This document shows, piece by piece, positions 53,855 through 62,199 of a DNA stretch of 64,000 nucleotides. Below the pieces are notes generated by a model, which was not told where the DNA came from, ran no database searches, and worked only from the letters and a program-made list of their open reading frames with translations. Numbering within the stretch: position 1 is the stretch's first letter; each line of letters opens with the position of its first letter. The translations under genes were made by a program, and so were the position numbers. Origin of the DNA: Massilia soli (GTDB lineage Bacteria > Pseudomonadota > Gammaproteobacteria > Burkholderiales > Burkholderiaceae_D); NCBI RefSeq assembly GCF_016809835.1, contig NZ_JAFBIL020000001.1, positions 899,646-963,645 on the forward strand, in the 5' to 3' direction.

Positions 53855-54142
53855 TCAGGCAAACTTGTCGAGCATCGCCGCCAGGTGCGCGGCGCGCGCC
53901 TGCGCGTCGGGCAGGTCGCCGGCGTTGCCGGTCTGGGTGACGATGGCGCCGGCCAGCAGCTGCACGAACGAGCGGTCGAGCGCCTTGCGCGCCGCCGACA
54001 TCTGTTGGGCCACGGCGTCGCAATCGGACGGCGTCTCGGCCAGCGCGATCAATTTCTGCACACCGCGCAACTGGCCCTCGACACGCGCCAGCCGGTGCAT
54101 CAAATCCTTCTTCTGCTCCGCGCTGAGCGCGCCGCCGGCCAT
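53855..54142 (-). CDS. CsoR/FrmR-family metal- or aldehyde-sensing repressor
   Basis: The 95-residue helical protein shows LMHRLARVEGQLRGVQKLI and DCDAVAQQMSAARKALDR, the DUF156 pattern of CsoR, RcnR and FrmR. Cys41 corresponds to the first conserved Cys of the family. The later His and Cys of the copper site in CsoR are not obvious, so a copper-binding role is less likely and an FrmR-type Cys-only sensor of formaldehyde-like electrophiles is plausible. The start overlaps the aldo/keto reductase stop by one base (TGATG), so it is translated together with that enzyme. Confidence 0.85.
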   Translation of the reverse strand: MAGGALSAEQKKDLMHRLARVEGQLRGVQKLIALAETPSDCDAVAQQMSAARKALDRSFVQLLAGAIVTQTGNAGDLPDAQARAAHLAAMLDKFA

Positions 54143-55068
54143 CAGGCGACCTCGTGGCCGCGGGCCGCGCGCAAGATCTTGAACCAGTCGCCGCGCTCGA
54201 GCGTGAAGCCGGTGCCGGCGACCGCCACCGCAATCGCTTCGATGCGCCCGCTGCCGGTCAGCGGTATCGGACGCGACGGCAACTGCATGATCCAGGCGAA
54301 TACCACGCTGGCGAATGGCTGGCCGATGTGGTCGGCAATATCCTTGATCACCAGGCGCAGCTTGTCGGCTGCGGCATCGGTGCCGTTGAACAGGCGGCCG
54401 CCGCCCAGCGGCGACCAGGCCATCGGCGTTACGCCGAGGTCTTGCAGGCCGTCCAGGGTCTCGTCGAACATCGGCGCGGTGTGCAGCGGCGACAGCTCGA
54501 CCTGGTTGGTCGCCAGCTGGATGCGGCGGTTCAGGCTGTCGAACTGGTGGCGGCTGAAATTGGACACGCCGAAGTGCAGCACCTTGCCGGACTTGCGCAG
54601 CAGGCTGAACGCTTCGGCGACCTCGTCGAAATGCATCAGGGGGTCGGGGCGGTGGATCAGCAGCAGGTCGAGGCGGTCGGTTTGCAGCTGGCGCAGCGAT
54701 TCTTCAGCCGAGGCGATGATGTGGCCGGCGCTGGTGTCGTAGTGCTGGATCGCATGCTGAGGACGCTGCGGCGCCACCAGTTTGATGCCGCATTTGCTCA
54801 CCAGCTGCATCTGGTCGCGCAGCGACGGCTTGCGGCCCAGCGCCTCGCCGAACAGGGCCTCGACGCCGTAGCTGCCGTAAATGTCGGCGTGGTCGAAGGT
54901 GGTGACGCCCAGTGCCAGGCATTGTTCGATGAAGGCCACGCGCTGGTCGACCGTCATGCCCCACTCGGTCATCCGCCACATGCCGGCGACGATGCGCGAC
55001 AGTTCCGGGCCGCCGGGCGTGGTCTGGATGCGCGGGCAATGGAGGTCGGCGGGGAGGCGGTGGGGCAT
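54142..55068 (-). CDS. Aldo/keto reductase (YdhF-like)
   Basis: The start at ATG 55068 has CAGGAAATC as RBS; ATG 10 codons earlier has none. The 308-residue protein has the AKR barrel pattern GVTTFDHADIYGSYGVEALF (catalytic Asp-Ala-x-x-Tyr), VSKCGI with the Lys, LLIHRPDPLM with the His, and LHFGVSNFSRHQFDSL. These enzymes reduce aldehydes and ketones with NADPH. Coupling to a CsoR/FrmR-type repressor suggests it is a detoxifying reductase controlled by reactive aldehydes; that is inference. Dispersed repeats follow upstream at 55101-55187. Confidence 0.92.
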   Translation of the reverse strand: MPHRLPADLHCPRIQTTPGGPELSRIVAGMWRMTEWGMTVDQRVAFIEQCLALGVTTFDHADIYGSYGVEALFGEALGRKPSLRDQMQLVSKCGIKLVAPQRPQHAIQHYDTSAGHIIASAEESLRQLQTDRLDLLLIHRPDPLMHFDEVAEAFSLLRKSGKVLHFGVSNFSRHQFDSLNRRIQLATNQVELSPLHTAPMFDETLDGLQDLGVTPMAWSPLGGGRLFNGTDAAADKLRLVIKDIADHIGQPFASVVFAWIMQLPSRPIPLTGSGRIEAIAVAVAGTGFTLERGDWFKILRAARGHEVA

Positions 55069-55100
55069 GTGGATTTCCTGAAAGCTAATAGTTGTCATTG

Positions 55101-55187
55101 GTAGGGCGGATAAGGCAAAGCCGCATCCGCCGTGCTCGCGTCAACGTGGCGCCAACACGGCGGATGCGGCTTCGCCTCATCCGCCCA
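55101..55187. repeat. Dispersed repeat pair (TAGGGCGGATAAG...CATCCGCC type)
   Basis: GTAGGGCGGATAAGGCAAAG-CCGCATCCGCCG (55101-55132) and CGGCGGATGCGGCTTCGCCT-CATCCGCCC (55159-55187) are opposed arms of the second dispersed family. They lie between the dacC-like gene and the aldo/keto reductase. Confidence 0.82.
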
Positions 55188-55205
55188 ACGCAGGGTGCTG
55201 CGCGC

Positions 55206-56351
55206 TTACTTGAGCATCAAGCGAATCGAATCCCACGCCCGGCCGAAGATCGATGCTTCCGACACTTCTTCCAGCGCGACCACCGGCAGCTGCATTAGCG
55301 GCTTGCCATCGACCATCATCTTCAAGGTGCCGACGCGGCTGTTCTTGGCCAGCGGCGCGACCAGCGGGTCCTTGCGCTCGAGTACCGGCTTGAGCTTGCC
55401 GGCGACGCCCTTCGGCACCGTCACCATCACATCGTTGGTGAAGCCAATCTTGACGGTGTCCTGCGATCCTTTGAACACCTGCGGCGTCTGGATCGCCTGG
55501 CCCTTCGAGTACAGCTTGACGGTGTCGAAGTTCTGGAAGCCCCAGTTCAGCAGCTTCTGGCTTTCCTGGGTGCGGGTCTGGTCCGAGTTGGTGCCGACCA
55601 CCACCGAAATCAGGCGGCGGTTGTAGTTGCCGTTCGGGCGCTTGGCCGAGGCGATCATCGAGTAGCCCGAGCTGTCGGTGTGGCCGGTCTTCATGCCGTC
55701 GACGGTCGAATCGAGCCACAGCAGGCGGTTGCGGTTCGGCTGGGTGATCTTGTTGTAGGTGAAGCTCTTGACCGAGTCGATCTTGTAGAACTGCGGGAAA
55801 TCGGCGATCACGCGCGCCGCCAGGATCGACAGGTCGTAGGCGGTCGAGTAGTTGTCGGCGCTCGGCAGGCCGTGCGGATTGGCGAACTTGGTGTTCTTCA
55901 GGCCCATGCGCTGCGCTTCACGGTTCATCAGCACAACAAACGTGCCCTCGTCGCCAGCGACCGCTTCGGCCAGCGCGACGGCGGCGTCGTTGCCCGACTG
56001 AACCATCAGGCCGTGCAGCAGGTCGTTGACGCTGACCGGGACGGCCGGGTCGATGAACATCTTCGAGCTGCTGGCGTCGACTTTCCAGGCGCGTACCGAG
56101 ACGTTGACCATCTGGTCGAGCGTGAGCTTCTTGTCGCGCAGCGCGCCGAAGGTGACGTAGGCGGTCATGATCTTGGTCAGCGAGGCCGGCTCGATGCGGG
56201 CCATCTGGTCCTGGGCCGCGATGATCTGGCCGCTGCTGGCGTCGAGCAGGGTCCACGACTTGGCGGCAATGCTTGGCGGAGGAACCGACTGCGCGTGGGC
56301 AGCGGAGATGGCGATGAGGCTGGCAGCAAGTGCCGTGAACAGTTTTTTCAT
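55206..56351 (-). CDS. D-alanyl-D-alanine carboxypeptidase (PBP5/6 type)
   Basis: The 381-residue protein has a signal peptide ending ISAAHAQ. The DacA/DacC penicillin-binding domain shows the SxxK motif PASLTKIM with the active-site Ser, SGN in MVQSGNDAAVALAEA, and KTG in VDGMKTGHTDSSGYSMIA. The C-terminal beta domain (residues about 280-360) and the amphipathic terminal helix (SEASIFGRAWDSIRLMLK) are typical. These enzymes trim the terminal D-Ala from peptidoglycan in the periplasm. It appears as a single gene. Confidence 0.95.
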   Translation of the reverse strand: MKKLFTALAASLIAISAAHAQSVPPPSIAAKSWTLLDASSGQIIAAQDQMARIEPASLTKIMTAYVTFGALRDKKLTLDQMVNVSVRAWKVDASSSKMFIDPAVPVSVNDLLHGLMVQSGNDAAVALAEAVAGDEGTFVVLMNREAQRMGLKNTKFANPHGLPSADNYSTAYDLSILAARVIADFPQFYKIDSVKSFTYNKITQPNRNRLLWLDSTVDGMKTGHTDSSGYSMIASAKRPNGNYNRRLISVVVGTNSDQTRTQESQKLLNWGFQNFDTVKLYSKGQAIQTPQVFKGSQDTVKIGFTNDVMVTVPKGVAGKLKPVLERKDPLVAPLAKNSRVGTLKMMVDGKPLMQLPVVALEEVSEASIFGRAWDSIRLMLK

Positions 56352-56400
56352 GGTTTGCTACTTAAAAAGGTGAGAATTGCTGAGGCGAATAATTATAGCC

Positions 56401-57045
56401 TCAGCTGTCGGCCGCGCCGGGCTTGCGCCACAGTTGAATGACGAGATTTTTTATGTGGCCAAGCTTGCGATGGAAGAAGTGGTCGGCGCCGGGAATCACG
56501 ATCACAGGCACTTCGAGCGGGCGGGCCCAGTCGAACACTTGTGTGAGGGTAATAGTTTCGTCTTGTTCGCCATGGATCACGATGCTGTCTTGCGGCACGT
56601 CCGGCACCGGCCATTTGCCGGCGGCGGTGCCGACCAGCACCATGCGCTCGATCGGGCGGCCTTGTTCCAGCAGGCGCTGGTACAGCGTGGCCTGCACGAA
56701 GGTGCCGAACGAGAAGCCGGACAGCACCACCGGCAGGTTCGGATAGCGCTGCTGCATATGGTCGAGCATCACTTCCATGTCGTCGGTCTCGCCGAAGCCG
56801 CGGTCATGCACGCCTTCGGAGGCGCCGACGCCGCGGAAGTTGAAGCGCGCCACCACATAGCCGAGCGTGACGAAGGTGCGCGCCAGGGTCTGGGTAACCT
56901 TGTTTTCCATGGTCCCGCCGTACAGCGGGTGCGGGTGGGCAACCAGTGCGATGCCGATGGCCGGACCTTCCGGCGTGTCGAGCAGGCATTCCATGGTGCC
57001 GGCCTTGCCGGTCAGGGTGAATTTTTGCGAGTGAATGTTCAGCAT
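56401..57045 (-). CDS. Alpha/beta hydrolase (small dienelactone-type)
   Basis: The 214-residue protein is an alpha/beta hydrolase with the early VAHPHPLYGGTMENKVTQTL motif, VARFNFRGVGASEG, the nucleophile elbow VVLSGFSFGTFVQATL with the Ser, and DEQ-type acid and final GADHFFHRKL with catalytic His. This subfamily is often annotated as alpha/beta hydrolase without a substrate. It is 11 bp downstream of the 2Fe-2S ferredoxin gene on the same strand and is probably co-transcribed. Confidence 0.87.
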   Translation of the reverse strand: MLNIHSQKFTLTGKAGTMECLLDTPEGPAIGIALVAHPHPLYGGTMENKVTQTLARTFVTLGYVVARFNFRGVGASEGVHDRGFGETDDMEVMLDHMQQRYPNLPVVLSGFSFGTFVQATLYQRLLEQGRPIERMVLVGTAAGKWPVPDVPQDSIVIHGEQDETITLTQVFDWARPLEVPVIVIPGADHFFHRKLGHIKNLVIQLWRKPGAADS

Positions 57046-57056
57046 GCCCGTTCGCC

Positions 57057-57371
57057 TCAGATCTTGAGGCGCTCGACGACTTTGCCGCCGACCAGGTGGG
57101 TGTCGATGATGTCGTCGATGTCGCTGGTGTCGACGTAGGTGTACCAGGTGCCTTCGGGATAAACCACCAGCACCGGGCCTTCGTCACAGCGGTCGAGGCA
57201 GCCTGCCTGGTTGACGCGGATCTTGCCCGGGCCATTGATGCCCAGTTCCTTGACGCGTTTCTTGGCGTGCTTCTGGGCTACTTCGGCGCCTTGCTTGCCG
57301 CAGCAAGGACGGCCGTCCTCGCGCTGGTTCATGCAAAAGAAAACGTGGTGTTGAAAGAATTGTTCGCTCAT
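57057..57371 (-). CDS. Thioredoxin-like [2Fe-2S] ferredoxin
   Basis: The 104-residue protein has the thioredoxin-like ferredoxin pattern HVFFCMNQREDGRPCCGKQG, then IRVNQAGCLDRCDEGPVLVV. Four cysteines (Cys at FFC, PCC, GCLDRC) would bind the [2Fe-2S] cluster. Such proteins act as small electron carriers. It heads the two-gene unit with the alpha/beta hydrolase. Confidence 0.9.
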   Translation of the reverse strand: MSEQFFQHHVFFCMNQREDGRPCCGKQGAEVAQKHAKKRVKELGINGPGKIRVNQAGCLDRCDEGPVLVVYPEGTWYTYVDTSDIDDIIDTHLVGGKVVERLKI

Positions 57372-57420
57372 GATCTCAGCTTGTTGTCGTGCGGAATGCG
57401 CAATCCGCCATGATACGCTC

Positions 57421-58548
57421 TTACTGCCGATTGAGCTTATGCGAAGGAAGCAGCAAGAACCATAGCGCGAAGAACGGCCACATCAGCGACAGGAACTGCG
57501 CCGCGCCATTGAAGTTCAGGAACTTGCCCTGCACCCAGCCGGACAGGGTAGCGCTGAAGTACGGGTTGACCGGAATCGTATTGACCACCAGCAGGCTCAG
57601 CACAAGGGTCACCGCGGCCAGCCGGCGCTGGGCCACGTGCGGCGCGAACGCCAGGCCCGACACCATGATCAGGCCGATCAGGAAGCCGCCTTGCGCGCCC
57701 GGCGTCACCCACACGAACGCGTTCTCGGGCGTGAAGAAGAGCGAACTGGCCAGCGCCTTGAACACCAGCGCGGCGACCAGCAGGCCCGCCACCAGCAAGG
57801 CGCGCGGGGCGCCGCGGCGCGCGATGCACAGCAAGGTCAGCACCGCGCCAGTCATGCCGCAGGCGGTGATGATGGTCTCCGACAGCCAGTACTGTTCCAC
57901 GCTCATCGCCGCGCCCGGGCGCAGCAGCGCGATCAGGTCGACGTTGGTGTCGAGCAGGCGGGACAGCCAGTTCGACAGGATCGGCAGGATTTGCCCGTGG
58001 CCGAACAAGTAGGGCTGTGGGTAGATCTGCGCCAGCGGCCACAGGGCCAGCAGCACCAGGCCCAGGCTGGCCTGCTGCGCGAACAGGCGCTGGCGCAGCC
58101 GGTACAGGCGGCTCTCGTCCAGATAGGTGCGCGCGCCAAAGGCGCCGATGATCGCGCCCACGAAGGCGCCGGCCGAATTGGTAAAGAAGTCGAGGTTGGA
58201 CGGCACCCGGCTTGGCAGGTAGGTCTGCACCGCCTCGACGGTGCCCGACACCAGCATGCCAAGCAGGCTGGCCACGACGATCGCCCAGATGCCGCGCATG
58301 CGCGGATACGCCGCCAGCGCGAACAGCATGCCGAGCGGGATGTAGCCAAGGATGTTGACCACCACGTCGAAGCCGGTCCAGTACTGCGGCATCGTGGTAT
58401 TGAGGAAGATGAACGGCGACAGGCCGCTGCCGCGCCAGCCGGAAAACGGGAACCAGCTGGCGTAAATAATCAGCAGCAGATAGGCCAGCAGCGAGGCGCG
58501 CGATACGGCCGACGCGCGTTGCTGCACTGGCGCTTCAGGCTCCGTCAT
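57421..58548 (-). CDS. VanZ family membrane protein
   Basis: The 375-residue protein has about 9-10 membrane segments. The VanZ domain in the first half contains LLLIIYASWFPFSGW, NILGYIPLGMLFALA and VEAVQTYLPSRVPSNLDFFT followed by NSAGAFVGAIIG. VanZ was named for teicoplanin resistance, but most members have unknown envelope functions. It is the last gene of the Mla-like operon, overlapping the PqiC-like gene by 4 bp, so an envelope-lipid role is plausible. Confidence 0.88.
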   Translation of the reverse strand: MTEPEAPVQQRASAVSRASLLAYLLLIIYASWFPFSGWRGSGLSPFIFLNTTMPQYWTGFDVVVNILGYIPLGMLFALAAYPRMRGIWAIVVASLLGMLVSGTVEAVQTYLPSRVPSNLDFFTNSAGAFVGAIIGAFGARTYLDESRLYRLRQRLFAQQASLGLVLLALWPLAQIYPQPYLFGHGQILPILSNWLSRLLDTNVDLIALLRPGAAMSVEQYWLSETIITACGMTGAVLTLLCIARRGAPRALLVAGLLVAALVFKALASSLFFTPENAFVWVTPGAQGGFLIGLIMVSGLAFAPHVAQRRLAAVTLVLSLLVVNTIPVNPYFSATLSGWVQGKFLNFNGAAQFLSLMWPFFALWFLLLPSHKLNRQ

Positions 58549-59192
58549 TGTTTGGGCAACTGCAGCGTGTCGAGCCAGACCAGCATGTTCGCCGCGGCTG
58601 CGTCAGTGGCGGCGGCCAGCGCGCGCGCGCCACCGGCAGCGTCGAGCGAATCGGCATTGGTCTTCTGGTTGAAGACGCGCTGGTCGATCAGCTTGTGGCC
58701 ATGGAACAGCGAGGCGCGCAGGGTCAGCTGGCCGTAGCTCTGGGTGGCGCTGTCGAAGGTATGGGTGAAGTCGTCCATCTCCATGCGCAGGATCGGCATG
58801 CCGGCAGCGGCGTCAGTGGGCGTGAGCACCTTGACGCCGGCTTGCGACAGGCGCGACTTGATGCGCTGCGTGACCATGCTGAGCGGGGTGCCGGCCCAGC
58901 GGCTGTTCGAATAGGTGCGTGCGCGCAGCGGGTCGGCGTAGGCAAGGCGGTAGAACATGCGTTCGTTGTCGAGTGCCGCAACCCCGGTCACGTCGGTCAC
59001 CACCAGCACGCCCAGCGGCGAGGGCGCCTGCGCGGCGACGGGCATGGGCGCGGGGCCGAAGTCGTAGGTGGAGTTGCCGGTTTTTTTGGCGGTGCTCGAG
59101 CAGCCTGCCAGCAGTGCTGCGCTGCCCAGGGCGATGACCAGCACGAGCCGGCGGAAGGTCAGGTTGATGGTGTGGTTCACGGTGGTCCTCAT
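58545..59192 (-). CDS. ABC-type transport auxiliary lipoprotein (PqiC/DUF330-like)
   Basis: The 215-residue protein has a lipoprotein signal (ALGSAALLAGC). The mature domain reads SPLGVLVVTDVTGVAALDNE and RMFYRLAYADPLRARTYSNS, then RWAGTPLSMVTQRIK, the pattern of the auxiliary lipoprotein family found with MCE transporters. These lipoproteins are thought to receive or pass lipid between MCE rings and the outer membrane. It overlaps the MCE gene by 4 bp upstream and the VanZ gene by 4 bp downstream. Confidence 0.9.
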   Translation of the reverse strand: MRTTVNHTINLTFRRLVLVIALGSAALLAGCSSTAKKTGNSTYDFGPAPMPVAAQAPSPLGVLVVTDVTGVAALDNERMFYRLAYADPLRARTYSNSRWAGTPLSMVTQRIKSRLSQAGVKVLTPTDAAAGMPILRMEMDDFTHTFDSATQSYGQLTLRASLFHGHKLIDQRVFNQKTNADSLDAAGGARALAAATDAAAANMLVWLDTLQLPKQ

Positions 59193-60148
59193 TTGGTCGG
59201 TGCGGTGAAGCCTGGCTCGCCCGGTCCCGGCGCGCCGTCCGGTGCGCCGAACAGGATGCTTTGCGGGCGGTCGCTCAGGCTGTCGGCGGTGCGGCGCACC
59301 GCGCGCAGCGAGGTGCGTGCCTCGTCGGTCATGGATACCAGATGCGGCAAGGTTGTCAGTTCGAGGTCGGTGGTGACGGCTTCCAGCGAGCCGCCCACCC
59401 GTTCGACGGTGGTGTTCAGGCGCGCGATCGGGCCGTCCGGCGCCTGCAGGGTGGTAGCCAGCTGGTCGAAGTTGCGCGTCATGCTGGTGGCGCTGCTGGA
59501 CAGTTCGTTGAACGACGCCATGCTTTGTTCTGCCTGGCGGGTCAGCGCCGGCAGGCGCGCCAGGGTCGGCTCGAGCTGGCGTGGAATCTCGCCGTATGCT
59601 TCTGCGGTCTTGCTGATGCTCTCGAACGCGGCCAGCATCGTCTTCTGGTTTTCCGGGCTGAGCAGGTTGTCGGCGCGCGTCATCAGTTCTTCGGTTTTCT
59701 CGAGGATCACCAGGCCGCGCTTTTCAAGCTGGTCGAGGAAGCCGGGGCGCAGCGGGATCACCGCGACCTTGTCCTCGCCGGTCTTGAGCAGCGGCGAGCC
59801 GGTCTTGTCGTCGTCGAGCTGGATAAAGGCGATGCCGGTCACGCCCTGGTAGCCGAGCGAGGCGAAGGTGCTGGTGGTGACCGGCGCTTCCGGGTCGACC
59901 GCGAGGCTGATGATGATGCGGCCCGAGGTGGTCGGGTCGAAGGTGATGGCGTCGACCTTGCCCACTTCGAGGCCGCGGTAGCGCACCGCCGCCTGCGGGT
60001 TCAGGCCCGGGATCGACTGGGTGGTGGCGATCTGGTAAGGCACCCACTCGGTCTTGTCGCGGTTTAGCCAGAGCCCGACCATCACCGACGCCACCAGCAG
60101 CGCGATGGTGAAGAAGCCCGTCATTAGTGCATGTGATCTGTTTTCCAT
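59189..60148 (-). CDS. MCE-domain substrate-binding protein (MlaD-like)
   Basis: The 319-residue protein has an N-terminal membrane anchor (LMTGFFTIALLVASVMVGLW). The MCE domain (residues about 40-120) contains SIPGLNPQAAVRYRGLEVGK and ASLGYQGVTGIAFIQLDDD. A long helical C-terminal region has repeated SxxMxRxxD-type heptads (SFNELSSSATSMTRNFDQL). MCE proteins form hexameric rings or tubes that carry lipids across the periplasm. It is coupled to the ATPase upstream (3-bp gap) and the lipoprotein downstream (4-bp overlap). Confidence 0.94.
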   Translation of the reverse strand: MENRSHALMTGFFTIALLVASVMVGLWLNRDKTEWVPYQIATTQSIPGLNPQAAVRYRGLEVGKVDAITFDPTTSGRIIISLAVDPEAPVTTSTFASLGYQGVTGIAFIQLDDDKTGSPLLKTGEDKVAVIPLRPGFLDQLEKRGLVILEKTEELMTRADNLLSPENQKTMLAAFESISKTAEAYGEIPRQLEPTLARLPALTRQAEQSMASFNELSSSATSMTRNFDQLATTLQAPDGPIARLNTTVERVGGSLEAVTTDLELTTLPHLVSMTDEARTSLRAVRRTADSLSDRPQSILFGAPDGAPGPGEPGFTAPTK

Positions 60149-60151
60149 ATC

Positions 60152-61012
60152 CTAGTCCTCTGTCTGGTTGGCTTCTTCGCAGCGCTCGTCGAGCACTTCC
60201 AGCGCTCGCAGGCCGCGGCCGCCCAGGAAAAATTGTGTGATGAACGGGTGGTCCACCTTGAGCACATCGGGCGGCGGCCCGATGGCGATTACGTGTTTCT
60301 CGGCCAGCACCGCAATCCGCGACGACAGCGCAAACAACGTGTCGAGGTCGTGGGTAACCATCACTACCGTCAAGCCCAGTTCGCGATGCAGCGACTGGAT
60401 CAGCTCCACAAACGCGTCGGACAGGTCGGGATCGAGGCCGGCGGTCGGCTCGTCCAGGAACAGCAGCTGCGGTTCGAGCGCCAGTGCGCGCGCCAGCGAC
60501 GCGCGCTTGATCATCCCGCCCGACAGGTCGGACGGCATCTTGTTGGCGTCGCCGACGCTCAAGCCTACCATGTCCATCTTCAGCAGCACGGCGTCGCGAA
60601 TCACGTCTTCCGGCAGGGCGCGCAGTTCGCGCATCGGCTGGGCGATATTGTCGAACACCGTCAGCGCCGAATACATCGCGCCCTGCTGGAACAGCATGCC
60701 CCAGTGGTTGCGCATGCGCTGCAGCTGTTGCGCGTCGGCTTCGCTGATGTCTTCGCCGAACACGCGCACGCTGCCGCGTGCCGGCGTCTCCAGTCCGAGC
60801 ATCTGGCGCAGCAGCACCGTCTTGCCGGTGCCCGACCCGCCGACAATGCTGAGAATTTCGCCCTTGTAAATATCGAGGTCGAGGTCCTGGTGCACCACCG
60901 TGCGGCCGAACTGGGTGCGCAGCGCGCGGATTTCGACCACCGGCGGGCCGACGTCCTCGTGCGGGCGCATGTTCAGGCGTTGCGGCTGGCGCTGGGTTGC
61001 GGTGTCGGTCAT
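60152..61012 (-). CDS. ABC transporter ATP-binding protein (MlaF-like)
   Basis: The start ATG at 61012 overlaps the permease stop by one base (TGATG) and gives 286 residues. It has Walker A GGSGTGKTVLLRQML, the signature LSGGMIKRASLARALALEPQ and Walker B LLFLDEPTAGLDPD, with H-loop VMVTHDLD. MlaF-like ATPases power phospholipid transport with MlaE permease and MlaD. The last residues contain the C-terminal extension typical of this group. The upstream frame shadow of the permease is not part of it. Confidence 0.95.
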   Translation of the reverse strand: MTDTATQRQPQRLNMRPHEDVGPPVVEIRALRTQFGRTVVHQDLDLDIYKGEILSIVGGSGTGKTVLLRQMLGLETPARGSVRVFGEDISEADAQQLQRMRNHWGMLFQQGAMYSALTVFDNIAQPMRELRALPEDVIRDAVLLKMDMVGLSVGDANKMPSDLSGGMIKRASLARALALEPQLLFLDEPTAGLDPDLSDAFVELIQSLHRELGLTVVMVTHDLDTLFALSSRIAVLAEKHVIAIGPPPDVLKVDHPFITQFFLGGRGLRALEVLDERCEEANQTED

Positions 61013-62145
61013 CAGAATCCCACGTCGCTGAAGATAATCGCGAATACGGCGTCCGCGAGGATTACCACCGTGATCGCCGTGACCACGGAGGTGGTGGTGC
61101 CGCGCCCGAGGCTTTCGGTATTCGGCTTGATGCGCAGGCCGAAGTGGCACGACACCAGCGCGATCAGGATGCCGAAGGTGGTGCCTTTCATCAGGCCGAT
61201 CGTGTAGTTCGCCAGCGGCACCGCGTCGGGCAGCTTCTGGATGAAGTAGCGCGGCGACAGGTTCAGCTCCACCATCGCCGACGCCATCCCGCCCAGCAAG
61301 GCCATGGCATCGGTCCACACGACCAGCAGCGGCATCGAGATCGCCAGCGCGACGACCTTCGGCATGATCAGGCGGTAGCCGTGCGAGATGCCCATGACGA
61401 GCATCGCGTCGAGTTCTTCGGTGACGCGCATGACGCCCAGCTGCGCGGTGATTGACGAGCCCGAGCGGCCAGCCACCAGGATCGCCGCCAGTAGCGGGCC
61501 CAGCTCGCGCACCACGCTCATCCCGAGGATATTCACGATATACATGTCGCCGCCGAACATCCGCAGCTGCTGCGACGACAGATAAGAGAGCACCACGCCG
61601 ATCAGGAAGCCCACCAGCGCCGTGATGCCAAGCGCCTGGAAGCCGGAGTGGAAAATATTGGCCGAGATTTCGCGCCACGGCCCTGTGCGCGGATGGCGGA
61701 TAAAGCGGCCGATATCCTGGACGACCTGGCCGATCAGCCGGATAAAACCGTGCATGTGCTCGAAGAACGACAGGATGCCGAAGCCCAGCACCATCACCCA
61801 GTTCAGGTGGCTGCGGCGCGTACGCGGCAGCTTCAGTTCGTTGGCCGCCTCCAGGCGCTTGAAAAGTTCTTCCTGCTGCCCCGCCAGCTTCAGCGATGCC
61901 GGGCGCTTCTTGCCCCAGGCGTTCCAGAACATCTGGGCGCCGATATGGTCGAGGCTGGTGACGGTCGAGAGGTCCCAATCAAGGCCGGGCTGATTATCGA
62001 GCGACTTGAGGGTGGCGGTGATCTTTTTGATCGCGCCGCACTGCGCCAATGCATGCACTTGCCAGATCCCTGTGGCAACGACGGACTGCGCCGCGTCACC
62101 GGTGGAGTGGCTGATGGTTAATGTTGGCGCATTTTCAATTGGCAT
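61012..62145 (-). CDS. MlaE-family ABC permease with N-terminal STAS-like domain
   Basis: The 377-residue protein has an N-terminal STAS-like domain (residues about 1-95) with GLDWDLSTVTSLDHIGAQMF. The MlaE permease core follows, with FHSGFQALGITALVGFLIGV, VRELGPLLAAILVAGRSGSS and ITAQLGVMRVTEELDAMLVM, the MlaE signature. It transports phospholipids between membranes with the ATPase and MCE protein. The STAS fusion (a separate protein, MlaB, in E. coli) replaces a stand-alone regulator. It is the first gene of the five-gene operon (62145 to 57421). Confidence 0.94.
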   Translation of the reverse strand: MPIENAPTLTISHSTGDAAQSVVATGIWQVHALAQCGAIKKITATLKSLDNQPGLDWDLSTVTSLDHIGAQMFWNAWGKKRPASLKLAGQQEELFKRLEAANELKLPRTRRSHLNWVMVLGFGILSFFEHMHGFIRLIGQVVQDIGRFIRHPRTGPWREISANIFHSGFQALGITALVGFLIGVVLSYLSSQQLRMFGGDMYIVNILGMSVVRELGPLLAAILVAGRSGSSITAQLGVMRVTEELDAMLVMGISHGYRLIMPKVVALAISMPLLVVWTDAMALLGGMASAMVELNLSPRYFIQKLPDAVPLANYTIGLMKGTTFGILIALVSCHFGLRIKPNTESLGRGTTTSVVTAITVVILADAVFAIIFSDVGF

Positions 62146-62199
62146 TGCGGCAGTGTAAAAGACTTTCGGCCTTCCTGCTACCGCTGTTCTCTACAGTGT

